From: Lineus longissimus
Lineage: Eukaryota > Nemertea > Pilidiophora > Heteronemertea > Lineidae
Assembly: GCF_910592395.1 (NCBI RefSeq)
Contig: NC_088308.1
Span: 3,472,001 to 3,536,000 of the forward strand
DNA length: 64,000 nucleotides
Reading direction: 5' to 3'
Made by a program: the position numbers and the translations under genes. A model generated the notes under the pieces. That model was not told the origin of the DNA, did no database searches, and was given only the letters and a program-made list of their open reading frames with translations. Shown here piece by piece: positions 21,646-33,700 of the stretch; position 1 is the stretch's first letter, and each line of letters starts with the position of its first letter.

Positions 21646-23129
21646 TCAAGTTAGCGATGCTTTCGTTTTGAAAGAACAGCGTAAAAAACCTTTCAGTATA
21701 TCAACTGTATCGGACCTGTATCGCCGACCTCCACCCACACAGTAAAGATAAAAATTAACCGCACTATTACAGCATAAGATATCATAAAAAATCTCACTTT
21801 CGACACCAAAACGTAGGAACCAATAATCATCATCAAAATCATAAGCGACTTCTGGAATGTTGACAAAAAGATGGTAGAAACGTAGGGGCATTGTGGTCAC
21901 AACGTATGCAATGCTAACGAGCACGAGCATGCGCGTGAGGTGAGTAGTCTCCTTCCGGTCCCTCTGACCTTCACCTTGCAACTCCATCTTCCGGCGTTCA
22001 TTGACAGCTTGTTGAACCGTGATGATTATGAAGAAGTTGCTGCAAGAAATAATGACGAACGGCAAGAACGCTCCAAATATCATTTCGAAAGACGAAACAA
22101 CGTGCTCAACAATTGGATAATCTTCCACTTTTAGGAAGAGATCTTCGTCACCTGAAAGTAGAATGAGAATACAGTTTTATTTGAGATACTTTTTCAAAAT
22201 CTTTAAGAAGAATTGTAGTCATCCAGCTCGTTTTATATTTGATAAGATTTAACCTACCGCAGCACCATCGTCAAACCAACGTTGCGGCATTGAGGCAGCA
22301 CTGCTATTCCAATTTTGGTGCGATATTGTTTAACTTTTCAACTTTTCTACTTTAAGGAAAAATAATTGCGTTCATTGCAAAAGAAATATGCACCTTCACT
22401 ACATACAGGCCTCAACTGATGAATAGTCTAATGAAGGATCAAGAACACACATCTATTGACGAATACAGTTAACTAAAGGATACTGGGCTCCTTTACCTGT
22501 CTCTCGGTTTCTCGCGTGTTTATGCGTGACAAATGTATTTAAATTGAAGAGGGTGACTAGTATTGTAGTGATGGCGATTATTTTCCTTGTCCTTGATTTG
22601 TTGCAGAGTCTCGCGGCAGACATGGGGAACCTGACAGCTATGAGCCTATCCAGGGACATCTCAGCAAGAAACAACCCGGACATCATAGATGTGGTTGCCG
22701 TTATAAACCAATGGTACCTGCGAAAAAAAGAAATAATACAGATCCGCCGTAAAGCAGACAGGTTATATATTCCATCCTGTTCTTGGTCATTCATACTCAC
22801 TTGTAGAGGTACTCCCTCAGATGCGGAATTTCCTCGCCAAGGCCAGAAAAATAAAGCGTCATTTGTATCACCGGCCGGAACCAAGCCATGGAAACCAAGA
22901 ATAATGTGTCTGCAACAGCCATAGCTGTTATATAAACACACGGAGACAAATCCTTATTATGACTTCTATTAGCAACAAGGAGAGACATAATATTTCCAGG
23001 GATGCCAAATACCACTGGCGGCACCCAGAGGTAATTAGTCAAATGGAGGAATAACTGTCTGAGGCCGACCAGTTCGTCGCTTTGCCCCGTTTCGGTGACA
23101 TTTACACCAGATAGGACGACGCCATTCAT
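21646..23129 (-). CDS. Three-exon orphan class A GPCR, array copy 6 (most upstream)
   Basis: Exons on minus: 23129-22801, 22717-22497 and 22151-21646 (329 + 221 + 506 nt), giving 351 residues. Introns are very short (83 bp and 345 bp); the first is much shorter than in the other copies. Motifs: NVT sequon, GIPGN in TM1, AVAD in TM2, LDRL after TM3, AARLCNKS in ICL2 where the others have SASRL, TM5 with SCSNFFIII, ICL3 GEGQRDRKET, TM6 VVTTMP, TM7 CNSAVNFYLY, then GGGRRYRSD. The TM1 region has an extra Pro (WVPPVVF). It lacks the TM3 and ECL2 Cys like the rest. Upstream lies non-array DNA, so this is the array boundary in this window. Confidence 0.88.
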
Positions 23130-24383
23130 TGTTGCTCTTAGTTTGTATTTACTCTATTGGCTTGTTGCGGTTGTGACACGTACAGAGTCCCGGTTCCTGC
23201 ATTAAAACAATCGGAAGTTAGAATCGTCCACAGAACATGACAAGCATTAATAACAGCATACGATTAATTAGTGTGTTTTCTCTGACCGCTCTTAATACGC
23301 ATCGACGATACAAATGGTGCTAGCCTATACTGAAAACCTTGGGTTTTCGCGTGTTGCTGCCTGATATAGGCGGCTGTAAACAAGTTATTTAAGGACTGGC
23401 AGTAAAACTGTTTGATGATATGGACGTTTCCGTATATTTCGTAATGATTTTATTTAGGTACTTTGTTTTATTTATAATAACTGGTCTTCAGGTTACGCGG
23501 TGTGCTAACTTTAGCATCCATACATACAGAACGTATTCCGATATATACAGCAGTAACCAGCGTAAGCACTATGTTCTGACTTGGTTCGGTCTCACAGCGC
23601 TTTAAATTGATTGCTGGTACCTACCGTTTCTCGGGGAAAAAGCGATCATCTTATTTATTAGTAAAGGTTCGCCATAGAAACAGTCTTCAGTCAGTACACA
23701 TTTGTCAATCTTAATACAATCCATCAAGCTGCTTTGTTATTTGTATTTCGAACTATACTGGCAATGGTCTGCACTCCTTACCTTGTTTGTTGTTCTCCTC
23801 TATTCCTCTATGCACTATCTCGCAGTTCTGGAAGGCGATGCGCCATCTTGCAACAACGATGTATTGTAGGTCCTCCAATAAGTCGCAGCCTTGTTCACGG
23901 CATCAGACTAACAGAAGCAGTTGATTTTAGCGCAGTTGATGTTGTTACCATCTTTAGGAACCAGAGGGAACTGCAGACGAAAGCCTCGACAAACACCATT
24001 TTTCGTTGGGTACTTTTTGATATGGTTTTGCAGTGGTGGCCGAGTAGTAAAGCCATAGGCCGTAGTCATTGTGGGACGTCGCCCACATTGTCTTTTTAGT
24101 CAGTGTCAAGTACTAGTACCACCTCCAACACCTCAGGGGATCAACCTCAAACCGTTCGGTCCAGCAATCTTGTGAGCAGTTTCGCCCATTCTCAGGTTGC
24201 CTGTTCATCGTGGGCATATTGTTATTAAAATATCAGATTATACACCTGCTGGTGTATCTAAAAATGCCGCGGGCCCTGGAAAAATTCCGAAATGTGAGAA
24301 TCAACACCGGGAGAAGTTCATATTCCTAATTGAATGGACCCAAGCCAATCCATTATTTGTGGTCCAGTCCTCTCGCGACCAGA
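23130..24383. other. Intergenic region at the end of the GPCR array
   Basis: Contains the presumed promoter of array copy 6 (minus) and that of the secreted PAN protein (plus). A hydrophobic open stretch at 23420 (MDVSVYFVMILF) resembles a signal peptide, but no donor of the right phase was found, so it is not called. No RNA gene or clear repeat. Confidence 0.45.
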
Positions 24384-26246
24384 ATGTGTGGTAGATATTC
24401 ACTCATCATGTTGTTTGCCTTGGCACTGGTCATTTCCATTGGTATGTAGAACATGGTTCTTTCTGTCATGGCGGTGAGCTGATATCTCGTCCGTCTTCCA
24501 ATCACTTTCCTCAAGCATCGAGCGGATATTAACATCATCATCTTGGCCATTTAGAAGCCCCATTCCGGCTACTTGTGCGGCATTGGAGACATCACAAAGA
24601 CTGTAAACTTCCTCAGATAATTGTGAATGTGCATGTACATGTACCTGTTTTATATTGATTCTAGGGTGCACCAATGGACACTACCCAAGGCAAGACCACC
24701 ATTACTCAAACGGAGCTTTAGTTGGCAAAGGGAAAAATGGCAACCAGTGTAAGTTAACAAATATCTGCGAAACTTTAAGACAACTCATCGATGGTCAGCA
24801 AATTTCCGTAAAGAACCGGCCTACAAAATTAGTCAAAGTGCAAAGGAAAACGAACAATATTTGATATACTCATTTAGTTGATATATTATTGTCTGAGTTA
24901 ATGATATCAAGTCCGTCTTTGGTGGTTTTGTCTCACCGTTTCGTTCAAATTCCAGGTTCGCTCTACAGGGCTAGCCGGTCCAGCAAATACTACCTTAAGA
25001 AGGTAGCCAGCAGGACAGAATGCTGCGACGCCTGCGATAAAATCCACTGCCGCCTGTTTTTCCAATACGACGATTTGTGTTTCCTCAAGGTATATGGCAG
25101 GCTCAAATCTTCTCCGGATCTCACAATAAAGGACTGCCCGAATTGTCGAGTCTACTACAAAAGCAGAGGTAAGTTATTTATTATGAAAAACCTTGAACCA
25201 TTTTATTCCTACTTTCAGGCCCAAGATACAAGAGTTACGGCCCTAGTAGACAATATCTCATGACGGTATCAGACAAAGCCGCATGCTGCGATGCTTGTGA
25301 TGAAGTCAAGTGTCATTTTTTCTTCATCTACGAGGATTTGTGTATCCTCAGGTTGCATAGGAAATTGAAAACTTCCCTTCACCCCGCAATGAAAGAGTGC
25401 AAGCAGTGTAAAGTCTTCTTCAAAAGCAGAGGTAATTACTCGTTATCCGACAGTTCACCATGTACCAAGCTCATTCTGTAATATCTGACATATATAGACG
25501 TCGCCCTATAATTCGATTTGTCCTCAAATTCGTTCGAGTTCGAGAGGTATTTTATTTAAATATCATAGTGCAACATTAAGGATAAATGACAATAATCTTG
25601 ATTGTTTGCTTCAGGCCATCGCAGATTCCACCGCAAGAGTAACTCGCGATCGGGAGGCACCAGCACCAGCAGGAGTAAATACCGTAAACGTAGATATCGA
25701 CAGAAGAAAACTTCTCGCAGCAGCAAAAGCCACAGTGGCAGCAGCCGACCCAGAGGGAAATCACGATACCCAAAGAATGGCATTAGCCACACCAGCGCAA
25801 GTAACTATGACAACAGTGGAAGCAAGCGTGGGAATGGTGGGAGTATCTATGGCAACAGTGGCAGTAACCACGACAACAGCGGAGGCAGCGGGAGTAGCTA
25901 TGACAACACTAACAGCAAAAGCGATTCTGAAAAGAAGAAGAAAGGCAGGAGCCGTGTTGGTAGCGACGGTACGACCAGCGCTAATTCCGAGTACGGGAGA
26001 AAAGGCAACTATGGTCCAAACTATGGCGATAGAAAGAAGTATGATAGGAAGGGACCTGACTATACACGTAAGTAAATTCGACCTGCCGCCGTTCTAACCT
26101 GCTAGTTTGTTGGCAAGCGTTTTTTTCGGAATCAACAAATTTACGGAATTTCATCGCGAGACTCGCCATCGGGACCCGAAACCCACAGGAAAATTTAATC
26201 GTCTTTCTTCGTTATTTCAGATTATGGAACACTACCAATGGGCTAA
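24384..26246 (+). CDS. Secreted protein: two PAN/Apple-like Cys-rich domains plus a basic Ser/Gly/Tyr-rich tail
   Basis: Six exons, assembled from splice sites: 24384-24441, 24665-24748, 24956-25168, 25219-25431, 25615-26067 and 26221-26246; 1047 nt, 348 residues. All junctions are phase 1. Residues 1-20 form a signal peptide (MCGRYSLIMLFALALVISIG; an ATG at 24408 is an alternative start). A short His/Asn/Gly linker follows. Exons 3 and 4 each encode 71 residues (48-118, 119-189) that align without gaps and carry CCDAC, a further Cys, F-x-Y, LC-x-L, and a late C-x-x-C, a pattern like PAN/Apple domains. Residues 190-340 are Lys/Arg/Ser/Gly/Tyr/Asn-rich with YDNSGS-type repeats and look disordered. 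The end is HYGTLPMG. Probably an extracellular matrix, mucus or adhesive protein; the name and exact function are unknown. Confidence 0.75.
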
Positions 26247-27763
26247 GGCTGCTGCTTGACCGACATGATCATGTTTAGAAACAATGATATTTAGATTGAC
26301 AGTAACTTTTTTCTGTGTTTTCACCTATTGAAAGGTCAAGTTCTCTCTCGCTGTCCGTTGCATAGAAACACTCAAATATGGGGAACAGCCTCATATGTTA
26401 CACTAGTTCACGTGTATTGTTTAAAATGCAAAATAATTTATCACCACAATTCAATCTGGCTGAAGGATTCACACTCATGATCAATACCTCTGATTTCGTC
26501 AATCAAAATGTGTCGGAGGGAATCATTTGGGAAACGGCAGTGAATTGTCAAGTCGCTCCAAAACTTATCAAAAGTCCTTATGGCAATTGGCATACTCAGT
26601 TACAGCCAACGCATGCTTGTTGATTCGCAAAGTATACGATAGAGTGAGGAAGCGTTGATGATATTCTAACGATAGCAACGCTTGCCTTCTTGAATCTGAC
26701 AACCCCTGCATCGTATTGAGCTAATGGTTACCACGTTCGACTGTGCGTTGCTATGTTCAACATGGTGGCCAATACGTACACTTCCTCACACTATCTTGGT
26801 CACCCTTCATTTGCGTTCTGCAGTCAAACTTTAGGTTTAATCTTTAGTCAAGTTAATCTGGTCTCGCAAACGATAATAAATATCAGTCTATAATGTGGTC
26901 ATTACGTTAGTTTGTCTCTTTGATTACTCCTTACCAGTTAAACGAATTCAGGCCTAGCCCATGGTCTGGTCTTTAAACAAGGCCCGCTAGCACCCAGGCC
27001 AAAATTCTCAATGTTCTACTGTCTTATCGATGGGCAAAGCCAGATAACACCGACTCCACGAAACTAGGTAGTCTGGATTGCAAACCCACTTCAATCATCA
27101 ATGTCTCATCAAGTCACGGTAATCAGGTCTTATTAACATGATATTTAACCTCAAATGATAAATTTTGGTTCTAACTTGAAAACACCCGATCATTGGCAGT
27201 TGCTAACCTATATTGTTAAAAATGAGATAATGTTTGCTAACGAGCTTGATTGTTGATACCTTTTGAAGAAAAAAACCTCTGCCAGTTACGAAACCTTCCA
27301 GCTGGGTGACACTGAGTGCTAACAGTCGCTTATTCAATAATCACTCAGATCGATTTTCCAACCCAATCTGGAGATTTCGTAGATCACATTAATTTGAAGG
27401 CTGCCAGCACTGGATGCTGGCCTATTGCATTATTCTCAATAACCAATGGAATAATGCCATTGGAATCGACATAGAAAAGAGCGCACTCTCGTGAAAGCTC
27501 AAAATCAATATCGTGACGTTGTGAGCTTGATCTCATTGGGTAGCGTCATTAGAATTCTGTAACTCAGCCGGCAATACGTAGCCGTAGAGCTTCGCTGCTA
27601 ATAACAAGGATTTCTGTCTCATCGATTTTCTCTAGTTGCATGGTAAGAGTGGAAGACACACGGCAAAGCATTACAGTGTGGTTGCCAGCTATACCGGCCG
27701 GCGCTCGCTAATGTATTAATTTTTCAACCCGTGGTTAGCTATAAAGCAAGGAAAGGGGGCTGG
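26247..27763. other. Intergenic region upstream of FBXL16
   Basis: Holds the 3' flank of the secreted PAN protein, with a distant AATAAA at 26875-26880, and the promoter or 5' UTR of FBXL16. A pyrimidine-rich acceptor-like site (TTTTCTCTAG) ends at 27635, so the first coding exon of FBXL16 may follow a non-coding exon. No coding sequence is recognised. Confidence 0.45.
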
Positions 27764-30700
27764 ATGTCGACTCTGAGAATGGCCTCCATTGCTAAGGCGT
27801 GCGTGGATCTCTCGAATGGGATCCGCGGATTACGGCTGGGGAAAGGATCGCAGGAACCTCCGCCTAAGGAGATCAACAAAGCAAAGATTGCCAAGAAGGA
27901 GAGATTCCTAGCCAAGATCAATGGATATTTTAAACGGTTCGTTTACAACGCGGATGTTTGGAAAGATGACACGTTTCTTTCGGCGTTCTTTCTTTACTTT
28001 TCACCAAACGAGAGGTGTGTCTTGTGCCAGGTTTGTCGAAAATGGCGGGATATTTTGTACCAGCCGCATTACTGGATAGGAGTGACCCCAGTCCTCAAAT
28101 GTAGAGAATGGAATAAAGATGAGACCAGTAGAAACAACTTCTACCTAAGTCTGCAAGCACGTGGCTTTGACTCCATATGCTTGTTTGGCGCAACTGACTC
28201 GGATATTAACGAATTTGTGACAAATTTTCCGCCATCTAGAAAACACATACGTTCCGTGAGCTTACGATGTTCCAACGTCAATGACACCGGATTGGAGAAT
28301 CTCTTGGACAAAATGATGTGCGTCTACAGATTGGAACTATCCGGTTGCAACGAAGTTACGGAAGCTGGGCTGTGGTCCTGTCTCAATTCAAAAATTGTAT
28401 CTCTCAGTATAAGCGACTGTATAAACGTTGCAGACGACTCTGTAGGGGCTATATCACAGTTGTTACCCTCACTGTACGAGCTCAATCTTCAAGCTTATCA
28501 CGTGACTGACGCAGCTTTAGCTTTCTTCAGCTCAAAACAGAGCTACACATTGTGTGTTCTAAGACTCCAGTCATGTTGGGAGATTACTAATCACGGCATC
28601 GTGAACATTGTACATTCCTTACCTAGCCTGACCGTCCTCAGTCTGTCTGGATGCAGTAAAATTACCGATGACGGGGTGGAGCTCATCGCAGAGAACCTGA
28701 GGAAGTTACGGTCTTTAGATCTCTCCTGGTGTCCAAGGATTACTGATGCCGCACTGGAATATATTGCATGTGACCTTGGACAACTTGAGGAATTAACTTT
28801 GGATAGGTAAGACTTCACTTCTCCTCAATGAATGTCTGTACGGTCCATCCAAACCACGCGAACTATTCCCGCCGATAGGCTTGTATACATAATGACATGC
28901 AGTTTGGTGAAACCATACCAAGTGAACCCGTCCCGCCGACAGGCTTCTTACTCTCAGTTTGGTGAAACGCTTACTGTTTTGGCCTTTCATGGGGTCGCTG
29001 GGGAAAACCAACCGAGCGTCAGTTAGAAATTACCAAGCAGGCCCTAAAACCATATTCGATGACAATCCTAAACTTCACTTTAATACTAAATATCGATTAA
29101 CAGAAGCAGTGGCCCATTCAACTTTCAACATATTATCTAAATAATTGATGCGTCTATCGAAGAAATCGCGATCTATATGTTCGACCTCCGGCGAATACGA
29201 GCATGCGCAGTATCGATCGACCAAATTGAATAGTGACATACAGTACATAATAGTTACATAAGCTAGGTCCAAGTCTGTGGACAAATGGTTGGTTTAATTT
29301 GTCTCTTCGATATTGCTCCTTTTATATTGCATTAGATTTTCATTGCAATTCAATCTATTCAAGGTATAGCCCATTTGAACCTACCTGCGCTACGGGTACA
29401 ATGCTAGTAGTTATATAATACAGAATACATAATACACAGTACAGAATAGTACATAACCTACGTGCATGAACACACTACGCGCTCAAGCACCACCCCATGC
29501 ACTGAAACGCCATACACGGGGGAAAGAATTCATGGACATTTCAAACATCCCTGCGCATTGTTGCAATGCACATGGCATCATTCAGAACCAATGATATTCT
29601 TGAAGGCGGTGTGTATCGCTGAAGAAAATCAATAGTTCTTCTTAAATTGCTGTGCATCACCCATAGAAGAACTACAATGAATGGAGAATTAACCCTGCAG
29701 TGCTAAGATGTACGGTCGATAACACTCTGCTGGTGTGCATGCCGGCATCATGGCCGATGAGGAAATGGCAGACAATCTAGCATTCTTCTCACATTTCGTA
29801 CTTCGTCGTTCGTAAATGTAGCTCTTCGTATTTACGAGTATCCAGTTGTGCATGTACATGTACATGTTCAACATACTCTTCCTCCATGACCTTTTTACTC
29901 TTAGATCGTAACATAGCTTTCTGTTTTTCATAAAGCAACATCGTTAGGCCGTTTAGTTTACCTACCTAGGAAAGCTATTTCACCTCGATAATATTAACAT
30001 GTATATCACCAATCAGCGGCGGGGAATGATAACCAGAAACAATCTGCAAATACATGAGACCGCTAATTCGAGGTTGTTGAAATAGGGAATATTGAGGGGG
30101 TTGGCTGCTATTTGGGTAGAAAGCACACTGGTCAACATCAGTAGACTTTGTAGGGAAACCTGAGCCGCAAGTCACAAACCATGTAACGAATGATTTCAGT
30201 CCTTTTTTTCAAAAAATTCAAGGGAAAACCCTTCAAAATCGATATTGATACATGATGTATATATTCATTAAATGAAAGCCTTCTGTCAGACAAATCTAGC
30301 AGACGTCTTTACCGACAACAATCCCGGTACTCTGCAAGCCAGGGTATTGTACCATCTGAAGCTTCGCTAAAACGAATTGCTGCGACGTCAACCGCCTATA
30401 TATAGGGGATCCAGCTGTTTTCAGCTTGTACCTTTCAACTCTCTTAAGAAGCTTATTTGACCTTGGTTTGAAAAAAGGTAGGCTTGATTCCGAGGTTGAT
30501 GCCAACTATTTACGTACTGGTAGTAATCTACCAAGTAACACCTGAGAATCCTCTCACAACTCATCATTTGCGAGAGCATGTGTTTATTTTCGCTTACTCA
30601 AAATTGCATTTCATGCGATCAAGATAACGCAACAGCGATTGGCCATCAAGTATGATAGGAAGCTTGGAAGCTGATTTAAAAATTGTTGGTGTCTAAATTG

Positions 30701-33700
30701 AAAATGCGGTAGACATGGCCTTGGATAACGATCCTACAATGACTGATATGTTCTTGCATTCCTCGGACTTTCGGTTTGTTAAGAACTCTTTCTTAACTTG
30801 AGTATTATTCTTGTTACTCTTGATCCTCCCTGGCGTTCGGTAAACGTATGGACAAATGATATACACCTGTCAAGTAAAGATTTTAAGAGATCAGTCGGTG
30901 GTCTACCATTGAAACTAAATGAGAAATTCAGGAAGGTTAAGACATGTTTTGGCAGTTGATTACGAGTCTTGTCTCCGGCGCTGTAACACGTGCACTACTC
31001 CCCCAAAGCGTTGCCAGTTCGACCAGTGATACATGTATGCAATGTATGTGCAGTATATCGGGAATCAAGCCTCCTGGGCCAGGTGTTGGACTGCACATCA
31101 CAACACGATCGTCCGAGGCAGGTGGCAATCCACATTGCGATAACATTTCCTCTTGAACCGTGCAATCGGCGTGAAAGTGATCGCTACCAGGAGAAAGGAA
31201 CATTAGAAGTTGGAAACCATGAGGTTCCCTCCAATTTCTGCTATTGGTACCAGGGCTGATATAATCTACCTGCTAGGCTACCGAGGACAATAGTATGTAT
31301 CGCATGCCGGGTCAGCGTCAAGCCGGCGGTTGTTACATGGAGAAAGTAACGTTAGAAGCGGAAAACCAAGAGGACCCCTCGTTCCGATGATATCTCAAAG
31401 AACTAACAATTCCTACAAGTAACTCTATCAGGCCTTTGAATAGTCTTGATCATATCTGCGAGTACACTTGGAAACCTTATTACGTTTTTAATGAAATGAT
31501 CTTAGTTTTTATATCATACGAGAGCAGGAATCTCAAAATCAACACAGTTTTGATTAAATGTAACTTTTTGAAGTAGGCTTGGATGTAACTTTTTGAAGTA
31601 GGCTTGGATGTAATGGAAGTACGTATGCCTTCACAAGATGGCGGATTGATTGTTTTCAAATTGATATCGATTGTTAATTAGGCTGATGTATTGATTACTC
31701 GAATTGATTTGAGCATTTCATTGATTCTTGTATGAATGACGCCAGCACGCACGCAGTACATATGGATGTGGGTATCGGGGGTCTAATGATTGAAAGGATG
31801 AAAGATGATGTTTTCGTTCTATACGCACAAAAAAATCAACATCTGCCGATATATTCCCAATTCGATACAACTACTGTTTGATCATGTTCTAACCAAGTGC
31901 GCTCCTTATATTGATATCAATATGTGAATCTTTTGAAGAAAACACGCCAGATGTGCACTGTAATAAGGGAGATGTCCATTATTATATTCCTTGAGAACAG
32001 CGTGTAGAACTAAATGATGAAATTCCCCTCGCACCAATCCCTAAAAAGTATAGGAAGGAGCGAGGTGGGCTAGAGTATGTTTCATGAAGTAACCAAGAGG
32101 TGTCCATTTCACAGTACATTGACTCTGTGCACGCTTCACAGCGATGATCATCATGCTTTCAAAGTGGACAATGCTTTGTCAGTAATGCCAAACAATTGAT
32201 ATTGAAGAGCAATTGGCCAAACCAATACCGTTATCCTAAGGCATAGCCAATGTTGTTTCTTGAGGCATTCTGCTTCTATTCCAATCAGCTGTGATGATAC
32301 TTTCCAGCTGAGAGCTATTCACTAGCTTGTCTTGATGATTTACTCCAGAGTTGAACATCGTTCAAGAAAAATGTCATAGGTCACGCTTCGTGATGAAAAC
32401 GGGTTGATGTAAAAGAAGGATGGGTCGATGCGATAGATCAATCGGAACGAAAGAAAGCGAGCAAACACTTCGGTGTATAAATACCCAGTCATGTCTGTTC
32501 GTCTAGAAAAGCAGCCATGGCCAATCGTGATGAACCGAGAAGCGCATTAGGTTTGATCGTAAGTGTTGTAAGTTACACCAAGGGCTCATTTCGTAGTAGG
32601 GAAGAGGGTATGACATGTCTGCCTCTTGGTGAACTGTCTGCACGAATGTGCGTATCGCGGTATCAGGTTAACCTCTGCGACCCTTGGAGATGGTCATTGT
32701 CTTAACGATGGCTGACACAAATGTATAACAACAGCATCTACACTACTTGTCACTGATCAGATATAACATTTCCCTGGCTGTGAGAACGACCATGCAATAT
32801 CGACATTATTCATGATAATTTGCTGGCACAGATGCCCCAGCCCTATACATGCTGGCCCTCATAGATAAGAAAACATCCATCCTAATATCTCTCCTGGTAA
32901 TACCATGTTTACCCCCTGAAAGCACTCCAGCTGTCGAAATTATACCTCCCTCAGGAATCGTGTTACCGGAACGGAACACCTTCCGTATGAAAGATCATTA
33001 AATCAGCCGGGCGATGAATTGCGGAAGGGGGCGGCTTGGTGACAGTTCGAGATGCTCTCTGGACAATGACCCTGGTCTTTTGTACGGTCATGGAGTTCCA
33101 TTAGTGCGGCTGTGTAGTGTGGGCGTCTGAGCCATTGTTGGGCATACAGCAACCAATATGGGCTAAATTGACGCATAATGTTCAAACGTTTTTATCGACG
33201 CATCGTGTCGAAACTTGACGTGTAGTTTTGTCCGATGATCTCCAAATCGACGCATGATCCAGACCTTTGCTGAGGCATAATGTCAGAATAGGTGTCTGAG
33301 TTATGGCAAGTCCTTCCTCCTCAGATGGATATGAGGTGAACGATGTATGCGACTTTGGTCTGTCATCTGTCTGTCGTACTATGTAAAACAAAGGAGAGAC
33401 GGTTCTTTATTGACCTCTGTCATCAAACCAGAGACCTTTGAAAAGCCTGATCCGGTCTGAAGTAATGAAACCAGCACAATTTTACTACCGATTCATCATA
33501 AGGTCACAAGAATGTATGGCAGATACGTGTATTCTTATCAGTGCTTACAGTTGCCAGCTACAACAGCAATATTTTAAAAGAATAAGATGATGAATATAAA
33601 CGTATAACATGACTGAACACACACTGACGAAATCTGTTAGTGCTTATCGAATGAAATGGCTAATTCGTTGCCGTATTTTAAGCGGAAACTTTCGTTTAAT

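Noticed and set aside
23420-23605. Signal-peptide-like start MDVSVYFVMILF as first exon of the secreted PAN gene
   Set aside because: Donors nearby give the wrong phase; the exon at 24384-24441 fits exactly with phase 1 and a GTATGT donor.
25606-26097. 163-codon Ala/Thr-rich frame overlapping the PAN protein tail
   Set aside because: Alternative frame of the repetitive tail exon; splice phase selects the Ser/Gly/Lys frame instead.
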